Below, in pieces: positions 11,599 through 25,922 of a stretch of DNA of 64,000 nucleotides (positions within the stretch are counted from its first letter, which is position 1; each line of letters opens with the position of its first letter). The notes beneath the pieces were generated by a model, which saw only the letters and a program-made list of their open reading frames with translations, was not told where the DNA came from and made no database searches. Both the position numbers and the translations under genes were made by a program. The stretch is from Vespa crabro. Its lineage: Eukaryota; Arthropoda; Insecta; Hymenoptera; Vespidae. The stretch lies in assembly GCF_910589235.1 (NCBI RefSeq), contig NC_060966.1:62001-126000 (forward strand), read 5' to 3'.

Positions 11599-13645
11599 AA
11601 CATCTATTTTATATTGGAATCAAAGTTTTTAACATTCTTTCATATCGTATATACGATTTTTCGCTCATATACGCGTATCGTCGAAAAACGCAAACTTGAA
11701 ATCTCGTTCAATTTCAATGATTTTATATTCTATCGATGCAGAATAAAGAATATAACAAGAATATAACGTTTTTACTATGTTTAAATACGCGTTTTCATAT
11801 GATAATTGTCGAAAAACGTAATCGACATACGCGAATTTCGGTATATGCGAAGATAAAATCGTGAAATCTTTAATAATACTTGTGCCACAGTTAGAAAAAT
11901 GTTACCAATCGATTCAGAACATTGCATTTCATAAGATCAAACATCTATTTTATATTGGAATCAAAGTTTTTAACATTCTTTCATATCGTATATGCGATTT
12001 TTCGCTCATATACGCGTATCGTCGAAAAACGAAAACTTGAAATCTCGTTCAATTTCAATGATTTTATATTCTATCGATGCAGAATAAAGAATATAACAAG
12101 AATATAACGTTGTTACTATGTTTAAATACGCGTTTTCATATGATAATTGTCGAAAAACGTAATCGACATACGCGAATTTCGGTATATGCGAAGATAAAAT
12201 CGTGAAATCTTTAATAATACTTGTGCCACAGTTAGAAAAATGTTACCAATCGATTCAGAACATTGCATTTCATAAGATCAATCATCTATTTTATATTGGA
12301 ATCAAAGTTTTTAACATTCTTTCATATCGTATATACGATTTTTCGCTCATATACGCGTATCGTCGAAAAACGAAAACTTGAAATCTCGTTCAATTTCAAT
12401 GATTTTATATTCTATCGATGCAGAATAAAGAATATAACAAGAATATAACGTTTTTACTATGTTTAAATACGCGTTTTCATATGATAATTGTCGAAAAACG
12501 TAATCGACATACGCGAATTTCGGTATATGCGAAGATAAAATCGTGAAATCTTTAATAATACTTGTGCCACAGTTAGAAAAATGTTACCAATCGATTCAGA
12601 ACATTGCATTTCATAAGATCAAACATCTATTTTATATTGGAATCAAAGTTTTTAACATTCTTTCATATCGTATATACGATTTTTCGCTCATATACGCGTA
12701 TCGTCGAAAAACGAAAACTTGAAATCTCGTTCAATTTCAATGATTTTATATTCTATCGATGCAGAATAAAGAATATAACAAGAATATAACGTTTTTACTA
12801 TGTTTAAATACGCGTTTTCATATGATAATTGTCGAAAAACGTAATCGACATACGCGAATTTCGGTATATGCGAAGATAAAATCGTGAAATCTTTAATAAT
12901 ACTTGTGCCACAGTTAGAAAAATGTTACCAATCGATTCAGAACATTGCATTTCATAAGATCAAACATCTATTTTATATTGGAATCAAAGTTTTTAACATT
13001 CTTTCATATCGTATATACGATTTTTCGCTCATATACGCGTATTCGTCAAAAAACGAAAACTTGAAATCTCGTTCAATTTCAATGATTTTATATTCTATCG
13101 ATGCAGAATAAAGAATATAACAAGAATATAACGTTTTTACTATGTTTAAATACGCGTTTTCATATGATAATTGTCGAAAAACGTAATCGACATACGCGAA
13201 TTTCGGTATATGCGAAGATAAAATCGTGAAATCTTTAATAATACTTGTGCCAGAGTTAGAAAAATGTTACCAATCGATTCAGAACATTGCATTTCATAAG
13301 ATCAAACATCTATTTTATATTGGAATCAAAGTTTTTAACATTCTTTCATATCGTATATACGATTTTTCGCTCATATACGCGTATCGTCGAAAAACGAAAA
13401 CTTGAAATCTCGTTCAATTTCAATGATTTTATATTCTATCGATGCAGAATAAAGAATATAACAAGAATATAACGTTTTTACTATGTTTAAATACCCGTTT
13501 TCATATGATAATTGTCGAAAAACGTAATCGACATACGCGAATTTCGGTATATGCGAAGATAAAATCGTGAAATCTTTAATAATACTTGTGCCAGAGTTAG
13601 AAAAATGTTACCAATCGATTCAGAACATTGCATTTCATAAGATCA
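11599..13645 (+). repeat. 11-monomer higher-order repeat, second copy (M35-M40)
   Basis: It matches 7847-9893 at offset 3752: acgcaaac (M35), p55 G plus gttgtt (M36), inserted-base monomer (M39) and gccagag tail. Private changes are atcatctatt at the start of M37 and atacccg in M40. From M37 onward it overlaps the first unit of the 9-monomer duplication, so the nonamer was copied after the 11-monomer exchange. Confidence 0.8.
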
Positions 13646-15350
13646 AACATCTATTTTATATTGGAATCAAAGTTTTTAACATTCTTTCATATCGTATATA
13701 CGATTTTTCGCTCATATACGCGTATCGTCGAAAAACGAAAACTTGAAATCTCGTTCAATTTCAATGATTTTATATTCTATCGATGCAGAATAAAGAATAT
13801 AACAAGAATATAACGTTTTTACTATGTTTAAATACGCGTTTTCATATGATAATTGTCGAAAAACGTAATCGACATACGCGAATTTCGGTATATGCGAAGA
13901 TAAAATCGTGAAATCTTTAATAATACTTGTGCCACAGTTAGAAAAATGTTACCAATCGATTCAGAACATTGCAATTCATAAGATCAAACATCTATTTTAT
14001 ATTGGAATCAAAGTTTTTAACATTCTTTCATATCGTATATGCGATTTTTCGCTCATATACGCGTATCGTCGAAAAACGAAAACTTGAAATCTCGTTCAAT
14101 TTCAATGATTTTATATTCTATCGATGCAGAATAAAGAATATAACAAGAATATAACGTTTTTACTATGTTTAAATACGCGTTTTCATATGATAATTGTCGA
14201 AAAACGTAATCGACATACGCGAATTTCGGTATATGCGAAGATAAAATCGTGAAATCTTTAATAATACTTGTGCCACAGTTAGAAAAATGTTACCAATCGA
14301 TTCAGAACATTGCATTTCATAAGATCAAACATCTATTTTATATTGGAATCAAAGTTTTTAACATTCTTTCATATCGTATATACGATTTTTCGCTCATATA
14401 CGCGTATCGTCGAAAAACGAAAACTTGAAATCTCGTTCAATTTCAATGATTTTATATTCTATCGATGCAGAATAAAGAATATAACAAGAATATAACGTTT
14501 TTACTATGTTTAAATACGCGTTTTCATATGATAATTGTCGAAAAACGTAATCGACATACGCGAATTTCGGTATATGCGAAGATAAAATCGTGAAATCTTT
14601 AATAATACTTGAGCCACAGTTAGAAAAATGTTACCAATCGATTCAGAACATTGCATTTCATAAGATCAAACATCTATTTTATATTGGAATCAAAGTTTTT
14701 AACATTCTTTCATATCGTATATACGATTTTTCGCTCATATACGCGTATCGTCGAAAAACGAAAACTTGAAATCTCGTTCAATTTCAATGATTTTATATTC
14801 TATCGATGCAGAATAAAGAATATAACAAGAATATAACGTTTTTACTATGTTTAAATACGCGTTTTCATATGATAATTGTCGAAAAACGTAATCGACATAC
14901 GCGAATTTCGGTATATGCGAAGATAAAATCGTGAAATCTTTAATAATACTTGTGCCACAGTTAGACAAATGTTACCAATCGATTCAGAACATTGCATTTC
15001 ATAAGATCAAACATCTATTTTATATTGGAATCAAAGTTTTTAACATTCTTTCATATCGTATATACGATTTTTCGCTCATATACGCGTATCGTCGAAAAAC
15101 GAAAACTTGAAATCTCGTTCAATTTCAATGATTTTATATTCTATCGATGCAGAATAAAGAATATAACAAGAATATAACGTTTTTACTATGTTTAAATACG
15201 CGTTTTCATATGATAATTGTCGAAAAACGTAATCGACATACGCGAATTTTGGTATATGCGAAGATAAAATCGTGAAATCTTTAATAATACTTGTGCCACA
15301 GTTAGAAAAATGTTACCAATCGATTCAGAACATTGCATTTCATAAGATCA
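12281..15350 (+). repeat. 9-monomer higher-order unit, copy 1 (M37-M45, 3070 bp)
   Basis: Ordered markers: aatcatc at the start of M37; inserted-T monomer M39 with gccagag tail; M40 with atacccg and gccagag; gcaattcat in the tail of M41; p55 G in M42; gttagacaaatg in the tail of M44 near 14963; aattttgg in M45 near 15247. Each reappears exactly 3070 bp later. One marker is private to this copy: gagccacag near 14610 in M43. The tight order of seven shared markers makes a single tandem nonamer duplication the simplest reading. Confidence 0.92.
12963..13304 (+). repeat. 342-bp variant monomer M39 (inserted T)
   Basis: Same tattcgtcaaaaaacg change as M28 and M48; it lies inside copy 1 of the nonamer. 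Confidence 0.9.
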
Positions 15351-18300
15351 ATCATCTATTTTATATTGGAATCAAAGTTTTTAACATTCTTTCATATCGT
15401 ATATACGATTTTTCGCTCATATACGCGTATCGTCGAAAAACGAAAACTTGAAATCTCGTTCAATTTCAATGATTTTATATTCTATCGATGCAGAATAAAG
15501 AATATAACAAGAATATAACGTTTTTACTATGTTTAAATACGCGTTTTCATATGATAATTGTCGAAAAACGTAATCGACATACGCGAATTTCGGTATATGC
15601 GAAGATAAAATCGTGAAATCTTTAATAATACTTGTGCCACAGTTAGAAAAATGTTACCAATCGATTCAGAACATTGCATTTCATAAGATCAAACATCTAT
15701 TTTATATTGGAATCAAAGTTTTTAACATTCTTTCATATCGTATATACGATTTTTCGCTCATATACGCGTATCGTCGAAAAACGAAAACTTGAAATCTCGT
15801 TCAATTTCAATGATTTTATATTCTATCGATGCAGAATAAAGAATATAACAAGAATATAACGTTTCTACTATGTTTAAATACGCGTTTTCATATGATAATT
15901 GTCGAAAAACGTAATCGACATACGCGAATTTCGGTATATGCGAAGATAAAATCGTGAAATCTTTAATAATACTTGTGCCACAGTTAGAAAAATGTTACCA
16001 ATCGATTCAGAACATTGCATTTCATAAGATCAAACATCTATTTTATATTGGAATCAAAGTTTTTAACATTCTTTCATATCGTATATACGATTTTTCGCTC
16101 ATATACGCGTATTCGTCAAAAAACGAAAACTTGAAATCTCGTTCAATTTCAATGATTTTATATTCTATCGATGCAGAATAAAGAATATAACAAGAATATA
16201 ACGTTTTTACTATGTTTAAATACGCGTTTTCATATGATAATTGTCGAAAAACGTAATCGACATACGCGAATTTCGGTATATGCGAAGATAAAATCGTGAA
16301 ATCTTTAATAATACTTGTGCCAGAGTTAGAAAAATGTTACCAATCGATTCAGAACATTGCATTTCATAAGATCAAACATCTATTTTATATTGGAATCAAA
16401 GTTTTTAACATTCTTTCATATCGTATATACGATTTTTCGCTCATATACGCGTATCGTCGAAAAACGAAAACTTGAAATCTCGTTCAATTTCAATGATTTT
16501 ATATTCTATCGATGCAGAATAAAGAATATAACAAGAATATAACGTTTTTACTATGTTTAAATACCCGTTTTCATATGATAATTGTCGAAAAACGTAATCG
16601 ACATACGCGAATTTCGGTATATGCGAAGATAAAATCGTGAAATCTTTAATAATACTTGTGCCAGAGTTAGAAAAATGTTACCAATCGATTCAGAACATTG
16701 CATTTCATAAGATCAAACATCTATTTTATATTGGAATCAAAGTTTTTAACATTCTTTCATATCGTATATACGATTTTTCGCTCATATACGCGTATCGTCG
16801 AAAAACGAAAACTTGAAATCTCGTTCAATTTCAATGATTTTATATTCTATCGATGCAGAATAAAGAATATAACAAGAATATAACGTTTTTACTATGTTTA
16901 AATACGCGTTTTCATATGATAATTGTCGAAAAACGTAATCGACATACGCGAATTTCGGTATATGCGAAGATAAAATCGTGAAATCTTTAATAATACTTGT
17001 GCCACAGTTAGAAAAATGTTACCAATCGATTCAGAACATTGCAATTCATAAGATCAAACATCTATTTTATATTGGAATCAAAGTTTTTAACATTCTTTCA
17101 TATCGTATATGCGATTTTTCGCTCATATACGCGTATCGTCGAAAAACGAAAACTTGAAATCTCGTTCAATTTCAATGATTTTATATTCTATCGATGCAGA
17201 ATAAAGAATATAACAAGAATATAACGTTTTTACTATGTTTAAATACGCGTTTTCATATGATAATTGTCGAAAAACGTAATCGACATACGCGAATTTCGGT
17301 ATATGCGAAGATAAAATCGTGAAATCTTTAATAATACTTGTGCCACAGTTAGAAAAATGTTACCAATCGATTCAGAACATTGCATTTCATAAGATCAAAC
17401 ATCTATTTTATATTGGAATCAAAGTTTTTAACATTCTTTCATATCGTATATACGATTTTTCGCTCATATACGCGTATCGTCGAAAAACGAAAACTTGAAA
17501 TCTCGTTCAATTTCAATGATTTTATATTCTATCGATGCAGAATAAAGAATATAACAAGAATATAACGTTTTTACTATGTTTAAATACGCGTTTTCATATG
17601 ATAATTGTCGAAAAACGTAATCGACATACGCGAATTTCGGTATATGCGAAGATAAAATCGTGAAATCTTTAATAATACTTGTGCCACAGTTAGAAAAATG
17701 TTACCAATCGATTCAGAACATTGCATTTCATAAGATCAAACATCTATTTTATATTGGAATCAAAGTTTTTAACATTCTTTCATATCGTATATACGATTTT
17801 TCGCTCATATACGCGTATCGTCGAAAAACGAAAACTTGAAATCTCGTTCAATTTCAATGATTTTATATTCTATCGATGCAGAATAAAGAATATAACAAGA
17901 ATATAACGTTTTTACTATGTTTAAATACGCGTTTTCATATGATAATTGTCGAAAAACGTAATCGACATACGCGAATTTCGGTATATGCGAAGATAAAATC
18001 GTGAAATCTTTAATAATACTTGTGCCACAGTTAGACAAATGTTACCAATCGATTCAGAACATTGCATTTCATAAGATCAAACATCTATTTTATATTGGAA
18101 TCAAAGTTTTTAACATTCTTTCATATCGTATATACGATTTTTCGCTCATATACGCGTATCGTCGAAAAACGAAAACTTGAAATCTCGTTCAATTTCAATG
18201 ATTTTATATTCTATCGATGCAGAATAAAGAATATAACAAGAATATAACGTTTTTACTATGTTTAAATACGCGTTTTCATATGATAATTGTCGAAAAACGT

Positions 18301-18420
18301 AATCGACATACGCGAATTTTGGTATATGCGAAGATAAAATCGTGAAATCTTTAATAATACTTGTGCCACAGTTAGAAAAATGTTACCAATCGATTCAGAA
18401 CATTGCATTTCATAAGATCA
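15351..18420 (+). repeat. 9-monomer higher-order unit, copy 2 (M46-M54, 3070 bp)
   Basis: It carries the same marker series as the preceding unit at +3070: aatcatc (M46), inserted-T M48, atacccg M49, gcaattcat tail of M50, p55 G M51, gacaaatg tail of M53, aattttgg M54. Its private change is cgtttctac near 15862 in M47. The next monomer M55 lacks aatcatc but also has aattttgg, so the right junction may include a partial further exchange. Confidence 0.92.
16033..16374 (+). repeat. 342-bp variant monomer M48 (inserted T)
   Basis: Same tattcgtcaaaaaacg change as M28 and M39; it lies inside copy 2 of the nonamer, exactly 3070 bp from M39. Confidence 0.9.
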
Positions 18421-19443
18421 AACATCTATTTTATATTGGAATCAAAGTTTTTAACATTCTTTCATATCGTATATACGATTTTTCGCTCATATACGCGTAT
18501 CGTCGAAAAACGAAAACTTGAAATCTCGTTCAATTTCAATGATTTTATATTCTATCGATGCAGAATAAAGAATATAACAAGAATATAACGTTTTTACTAT
18601 GTTTAAATACGCGTTTTCATATGATAATTGTCGAAAAACGTAATCGACATACGCGAATTTTGGTATATGCGAAGATAAAATCGTGAAATCTTTAATAATA
18701 CTTGTGCCACAGTTAGAAAAATGTTACCAATCGATTCAGAACATTGCATTTCATAAGATCAAACATCTATTTTATATTGGAATCAAAGTTTTTAACATTC
18801 TTTCATATCGTATATACGATTTTTCGCTCATATACGCGTATCGTCGCAAAACGAAAACTTGAAATCTCGTTCAATTTCAATGATTTTATATTCTATCGAT
18901 GCAGAATAAAGAATATAACAAGAATATAACGTTTTTACTATGTTTAAATACGCGTTTTCATATGATAATTGTCGAAAAACGTAATCGACATACGCGAATT
19001 TCGGTATATGCGAAGATAAAATCGTGAAATCTTTAATAATACTTGTGCCACAGTTAGAAAAATGTTACCAATCGATTCAGAACATTGCATTTCATAAGAT
19101 CAAACATCTATTTTATATTGGAATCAAAGTTTTTAACATTCTTTCATATCGTATATACGATTTTTCGCTCATATACGCGTATCGTCGAAAAACGAAAACT
19201 TGAAATCTCGTTCAATTTCAATGATTTTATATTCTATCGATGCAGAATAAAGAATATAACAAGAATATAACGTTGTTACTATGTTTAAATACGCGTTTTC
19301 ATATGATAATTGTCGAAAAACGTAATCGACATACTCGAATTTCGGTATATGCGAAGATAAAATCGTGAAATCTTTAATAATACTTGTGCCACAGTTAGAA
19401 AAATGTTACCAATCGATTCAGAACATTGCATTTCATAAGATCA
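18421..19443 (+). repeat. Transition monomers M55-M57
   Basis: M55 has aattttgg near 18660 as in M54. M56 has the private change gtcgcaaaacg near 18846. M57 has gttgtt near 19273 and a private atactcgaat near 19332. These separate the nonamer duplication from the next repeat system. No unique DNA. Confidence 0.75.
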
Positions 19444-20466
19444 AACATCTATTTTATATTGGAATCAAAGTTTTTAACATTCTTTCATATCGTATATACG
19501 ATTTTTCGCTCATATACGCGTATCGTCGAAAAACGAAAACTTGAAATCTCGTTCAATTTCAATGATTTTATATTCTATCGATGCAGAATAAAGAATATAA
19601 CAAGAATATAACGTTTTTACTATGTTTAAATATGCGTTTTCATATGATAATTGTCGAAAAACGTAATCGACATACGCGAATTTCGGTATATGCGAAGATA
19701 AAATCGTGAAATCTTTAATAATACTTGTGCCACAGTTAGAAAAATGTTACCAATCGATTCAGAACATTGCATTTCATAAGATCAAACATCTATTTTATAT
19801 TGGAATCAAAGTTTTTAACATTCTTTCATATCGTATATACGATTTTTCGCTCATATACGCGTATCGTCGAAAAACGAAAACTTGAAATCTCGTTCAATTT
19901 CAATGATTTTATATTCTATCGATGCAGAATAAAGAATATAACAAGAATATAACGTTTTTACTATGTTTAAATACGCGTTTTCATATGATAATTGTCGAAA
20001 AACGTAATCGACATACGCGAATTTCGGTATATGCGAAGAAAAAATCGTGAAAACTTTAATAATACTTGTGCCACAGTTAGAAAAATGTTACCAATCGATT
20101 CAGAACATTGCATTTCATAAGATCAAACATCTATTTTATATTGGAATCAAAGTTTTTAACATTCTTTCATATCGTATATGCGATTTTTCGCTCATATACG
20201 CGTATCGTCGAAAAACGAAAACTTGAAATCTCGTTCAATTTCAATGATTTTATATTCTATCGATGCAGAATAAAGAATATAACAAGAATATAACGTTTTT
20301 ACTATGTTTAAATACGCGTTTTCATATGATAATTGTCGAAAAACGTAATCGACATACGCGAATTTCGGTATATGCGAAGATAAAATCGTGAAATCTTTAA
20401 TAATACTTGTGCCACAGTTAGAAAAATGTTACCAATCGATTCAGAACATTGCATTTCATAAGATCA
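19444..20466 (+). repeat. Three-monomer segment M58-M60, copied nine monomers later
   Basis: M58 has aaatatgcg near 19631, the tail of M59 has gaagaaaaaatcg with gaaaactt near 20037, and M60 has p55 G. The same three markers recur at +3069 bp in M67-M69 (22513-23535). Confidence 0.85.
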
Positions 20467-22171
20467 AACATCTATTTTATATTGGAATCAAAGTTTTTAA
20501 CATACTTTCATATCGTATATGTGATTTTTCGCTCATATACGCGTATCGTCGAAAAACGAAAACTTGAAATCTCGTTCAATTTCAATGATTTTATATTCTA
20601 TCGATGCAGAATAAAGAATATAACAAGAATATAACGTTTTTACTATGTTTAAATACGCGTTTTCATATGATAATTGCCGAAAAACATAATCGACATACGC
20701 GAATTTCGGTATATGCGAAGATAAAATCGTGAAATCTTTAATAATACTTGTGCCACAGTTAGAAAAATGTTACCAATCGATTCAGAACATTGCATTTCAT
20801 AAGATCAAACATCTATTTTATATTGGAATCAAAGTTTTTAACATTCTTTCATATCGTATATACGATTTTTCGCTCATATACGCGTATCGTCGAAAAACGA
20901 AAACTTGAAATCTCGTTCAATTTCAATGATTTTATATTCTATCGATGCAGAATAAAGAATATAACAAGAATATAACGTTTTTACTATGTTTAAATACGCG
21001 TTTTCATATGATAATTGTCGAAAAACGTAATCGACATACGCGAATTTCGGTATATGCGAAGATAAAATCGTGAAATCTTTAATAATACTTGTGCCACAGT
21101 TAGAAAAATGTTACCAATCGATTCAGAACATTGCATTTCATAAGATCAAACATCTATTTTATATTGGAATCAAAGTTTTTAACATTCTTTCATATCGTAT
21201 ATACGATTTTTCGCTCATATACGCGTATCGTCGAAAAACGAAAACTTGAAATCTCGTTCAATTTCAATGATTTTATATTCTATCGATGCAGAATAAAGAA
21301 TATAACAAGAATATAACGTTTTTACTATGTTTAAATACGCGTTTTCATATGATAATTGTCGAAAAACGTAATCGACATACGCGAATTTCGGTATATGCGA
21401 AGATAAAATCGTGAAATCTTTAATAATACTTGTGCCACAGTTAGAAAAATGTTACCAATCGATTCAGAACATTGCATTTCATAAGATCAAACATCTATTT
21501 TATATTGGAATCAAAGTTTTTAACATTCTTTCATATCGTATATACGATTTTTCGCTCATATACGCGTATCGTCGAAAAACGAAAACTTGAAATCTCGTTC
21601 AATTTCAATGATTTTATATTCTATCGATGCAGAATAAAGAATATAACAAGAATATAACGTTTTTACTATGTTTAAATACGCGTTTTCATATGATAATTGT
21701 CGAAAAACGTAATCGACATACGCGAATTTCGGTATATGCGAAGATAAAATCGTGAAATCTTTAATAATACTTGTGCCACAGTTAGAAAAATGTTACCAAT
21801 CGATTCAGAACATTGCATTTCATAAGATCAAACATCTATTTTATATTGGAATCAAAGTTTTTAACATTCTTTCATATCGTATATACGATTTTTCGCTCAT
21901 ATACGCGTATCGTAGAAAAACGAAAACTTGAAATCTCGTTCAATTTCAATGATTTTATATTCTATCGATGCAGAATAAAGAATATAACAAGAATATAACG
22001 TTTTTACTATGTTTAAATACGCGTTTTCATATGATAATTGTCGAAAAACGTAATCGATATACGCGAATTTCGGTATATGCGAAGATAAAATCGTGAAATC
22101 TTTAATAATACTTGTGCCACAGTTAGAAAAATGTTACCAATCGATTCAGAACATTGCATTTCATAAGATCA
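20467..22171 (+). repeat. Five-monomer segment M61-M65, copied eleven monomers later
   Basis: M61 is strongly marked: catactttc, tatgtga, attgccg and aaacataatc. M65 has cgtagaaaaacg near 21913 and gatatacg near 22037. M62-M64 are plain. The whole series recurs at +3751 bp in M72-M76 (24218-25922). Confidence 0.88.
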
Positions 22172-22512
22172 AACATCTATTTTATATTGGAATCAAAGTT
22201 TTTAACATTCTTTCATATCGTATATACGATTTTTCGCTCATATACGCGTATCGTCGAAAAACGAAAACTTGAAATCTCGTTCAATTTCAATGATTTTATA
22301 TTCTATCGATGCAGAATAAAGAATATAACAAGAATATAACGTTTTTACTATGTTTAAATACGCGTTTTCATATGATAATTGTCGAAAAACGTAATCGACA
22401 TACGCGAATTTTGGTATATGCGAAGATAAAATCGTGAAATCTTTAATAATACTTGTGCCACAGTTAGAAAAATGTTACCAATCGATTCAGAACATTGCAT
22501 TTCATAAGATCA
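22172..22512 (+). repeat. Monomer M66 between duplicated segments
   Basis: Consensus apart from aattttgg near 22409, shared with M45, M54 and M55. This C>T abolishes a CpG within the CENP-B-box-like motif. Confidence 0.8.
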
Positions 22513-23535
22513 AACATCTATTTTATATTGGAATCAAAGTTTTTAACATTCTTTCATATCGTATATACGATTTTTCGCTCATATACGCGTATCGTCGAAA
22601 AACGAAAACTTGAAATCTCGTTCAATTTCAATGATTTTATATTCTATCGATGCAGAATAAAGAATATAACAAGAATATAACGTTTTTACTATGTTTAAAT
22701 ATGCGTTTTCATATGATAATTGTCGAAAAACGTAATCGACATACGCGAATTTCGGTATATGCGAAGATAAAATCGTGAAATCTTTAATAATACTTGTGCC
22801 ACAGTTAGAAAAATGTTACCAATCGATTCAGAACATTGCATTTCATAAGATCAAACATCTATTTTATATTGGAATCAAAGTTTTTAACATTCTTTCATAT
22901 CGTATATACGATTTTTCGCTCATATACGCGTATCGTCGAAAAACGAAAACTTGAAATCTCGTTCAATTTCAATGATTTTATATTCTATCGATGCAGAATA
23001 AAGAATATAACAAGAATATAACGTTTTTACTATGTTTAAATACGCGTTTTCATATGATAATTGTCGAAAAACGTAATCGACATACGCGAATTTCGGTATA
23101 TGCGAAGAAAAAATCGTGAAAACTTTAATAATACTTGTGCCACAGTTAGAAAAATGTTACCAATCGATTCAGAACATTGCATTTCATAAGATCAAACATC
23201 TATTTTATATTGGAATCAAAGTTTTTAACATTCTTTCATATCGTATATGCGATTTTTCGCTCATATACGCGTATCGTCGAAAAACGAAAACTTGAAATCT
23301 CGTTCAATTTCAATGATTTTATATTCTATCGATGCAGAATAAAGAATATAACAAGAATATAACGTTTTTACTATGTTTAAATACGCGTTTTCATATGATA
23401 ATTGTCGAAAAACGTAATCGACATACGCGAATTTCGGTATATGCGAAGATAAAATCGTGAAATCTTTAATAATACTTGTGCCACAGTTAGAAAAATGTTA
23501 CCAATCGATTCAGAACATTGCATTTCATAAGATCA
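22513..23535 (+). repeat. Three-monomer segment M67-M69 (copy of M58-M60)
   Basis: Carries aaatatgcg near 22700, gaagaaaaaatcg with gaaaactt near 23107 and p55 G in M69, in the same order as 19444-20466 at offset 3069. Confidence 0.85.
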
Positions 23536-24217
23536 AACATCTATTTTATATTGGAATCAAAGTTTTTAACATTCTTTCATATCGTATATACGATTTTTCG
23601 CTCATATACGCGTATCGTCGAAAAACGAAAACTTGAAATCTCGTTCAATTTCAATGATTTTATATTCTATCGATGCAGAATAAAGAATATAACAAGAATA
23701 TAACGTTTTTACTATGTTTAAATACGCGTTTTCATATGATAATTGTCGAAAAACGTAATCGACATACGCGAATTTCGGTATATGCGAAGATAAAATCGTG
23801 AAAACTTTAATAATACTTGTGCCACAGTTAGAAAAATGTTACCAATCGATTCAGAACATTGCATTTCATAAGATCAAACATCTATTTTATATTGGAATCA
23901 AAGTTTTTAACATTCTTTCATATCGTATATACGATTTTTCGCTCATATACGCGTATCGTCGAAAAACGAAAACTTGAAATCTCGTTCAATTTCAATGATT
24001 TTATATTCTATCGATGCAGAATAAAGAATATAACAAGAATATAACGTTTTTACTATGTTTAAATACGCGTTTTCATATGATAATTGTCGAAAAACGTAAT
24101 CGACATACGCGAATTTCGGTATATGCGAAGATAAAATCGTGAAATCTTTAATAATACTTGTGCCACAGTTAGAAAAATGTTACCAATCGATTCAGAACAT
24201 TGCATTTCATAAGATCA
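23536..24217 (+). repeat. Two intercalated monomers M70-M71
   Basis: In the first copy M60 is followed directly by the M61 haplotype. In the second copy M69 is followed by M70 and M71 before the M72 haplotype. These two monomers convert the local period from nine to eleven. The tail of M70 keeps only gaaaactt of the two-site tail variant (near 23810), suggesting a recombinant monomer. Confidence 0.75.
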
Positions 24218-25922
24218 AACATCTATTTTATATTGGAATCAAAGTTTTTAACATACTTTCATATCGTATATGTGATTTTTCGCTCATATACGCGTATCGT
24301 CGAAAAACGAAAACTTGAAATCTCGTTCAATTTCAATGATTTTATATTCTATCGATGCAGAATAAAGAATATAACAAGAATATAACGTTTTTACTATGTT
24401 TAAATACGCGTTTTCATATGATAATTGCCGAAAAACATAATCGACATACGCGAATTTCGGTATATGCGAAGATAAAATCGTGAAATCTTTAATAATACTT
24501 GTGCCACAGTTAGAAAAATGTTACCAATCGATTCAGAACATTGCATTTCATAAGATCAAACATCTATTTTATATTGGAATCAAAGTTTTTAACATTCTTT
24601 CATATCGTATATACGATTTTTCGCTCATATACGCGTATCGTCGAAAAACGAAAACTTGAAATCTCGTTCAATTTCAATGATTTTATATTCTATCGATGCA
24701 GAATAAAGAATATAACAAGAATATAACGTTTTTACTATGTTTAAATACGCGTTTTCATATGATAATTGTCGAAAAACGTAATCGACATACGCGAATTTCG
24801 GTATATGCGAAGATAAAATCGTGAAATCTTTAATAATACTTGTGCCACAGTTAGAAAAATGTTACCAATCGATTCAGAACATTGCATTTCATAAGATCAA
24901 ACATCTATTTTATATTGGAATCAAAGTTTTTAACATTCTTTCATATCGTATATACGATTTTTCGCTCATATACGCGTATCGTCGAAAAACGAAAACTTGA
25001 AATCTCGTTCAATTTCAATGATTTTATATTCTATCGATGCAGAATAAAGAATATAACAAGAATATAACGTTTTTACTATGTTTAAATACGCGTTTTCATA
25101 TGATAATTGTCGAAAAACGTAATCGACATACGCGAATTTCGGTATATGCGAAGATAAAATCGTGAAATCTTTAATAATACTTGTGCCACAGTTAGAAAAA
25201 TGTTACCAATCGATTCAGAACATTGCATTTCATAAGATCAAACATCTATTTTATATTGGAATCAAAGTTTTTAACATTCTTTCATATCGTATATACGATT
25301 TTTCGCTCATATACGCGTATCGTCGAAAAACGAAAACTTGAAATCTCGTTCAATTTCAATGATTTTATATTCTATCGATGCAGAATAAAGAATATAACAA
25401 GAATATAACGTTTTTACTATGTTTAAATACGCGTTTTCATATGATAATTGTCGAAAAACGTAATCGACATACGCGAATTTCGGTATATGCGAAGATAAAA
25501 TCGTGAAATCTTTAATAATACTTGTGCCACAGTTAGAAAAATGTTACCAATCGATTCAGAACATTGCATTTCATAAGATCAAACATCTATTTTATATTGG
25601 AATCAAAGTTTTTAACATTCTTTCATATCGTATATACGATTTTTCGCTCATATACGCGTATCGTAGAAAAACGAAAACTTGAAATCTCGTTCAATTTCAA
25701 TGATTTTATATTCTATCGATGCAGAATAAAGAATATAACAAGAATATAACGTTTTTACTATGTTTAAATACGCGTTTTCATATGATAATTGTCGAAAAAC
25801 GTAATCGATATACGCGAATTTCGGTATATGCGAAGATAAAATCGTGAAATCTTTAATAATACTTGTGCCACAGTTAGAAAAATGTTACCAATCGATTCAG
25901 AACATTGCATTTCATAAGATCA
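24218..25922 (+). repeat. Five-monomer segment M72-M76 (copy of M61-M65)
   Basis: M72 repeats the four-site haplotype of M61 (catactttc, tatgtga, attgccg, aaacataatc). M76 repeats cgtagaaaaacg (near 25665) and gatatacg (near 25807). Offset is 3751 bp. Confidence 0.88.
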
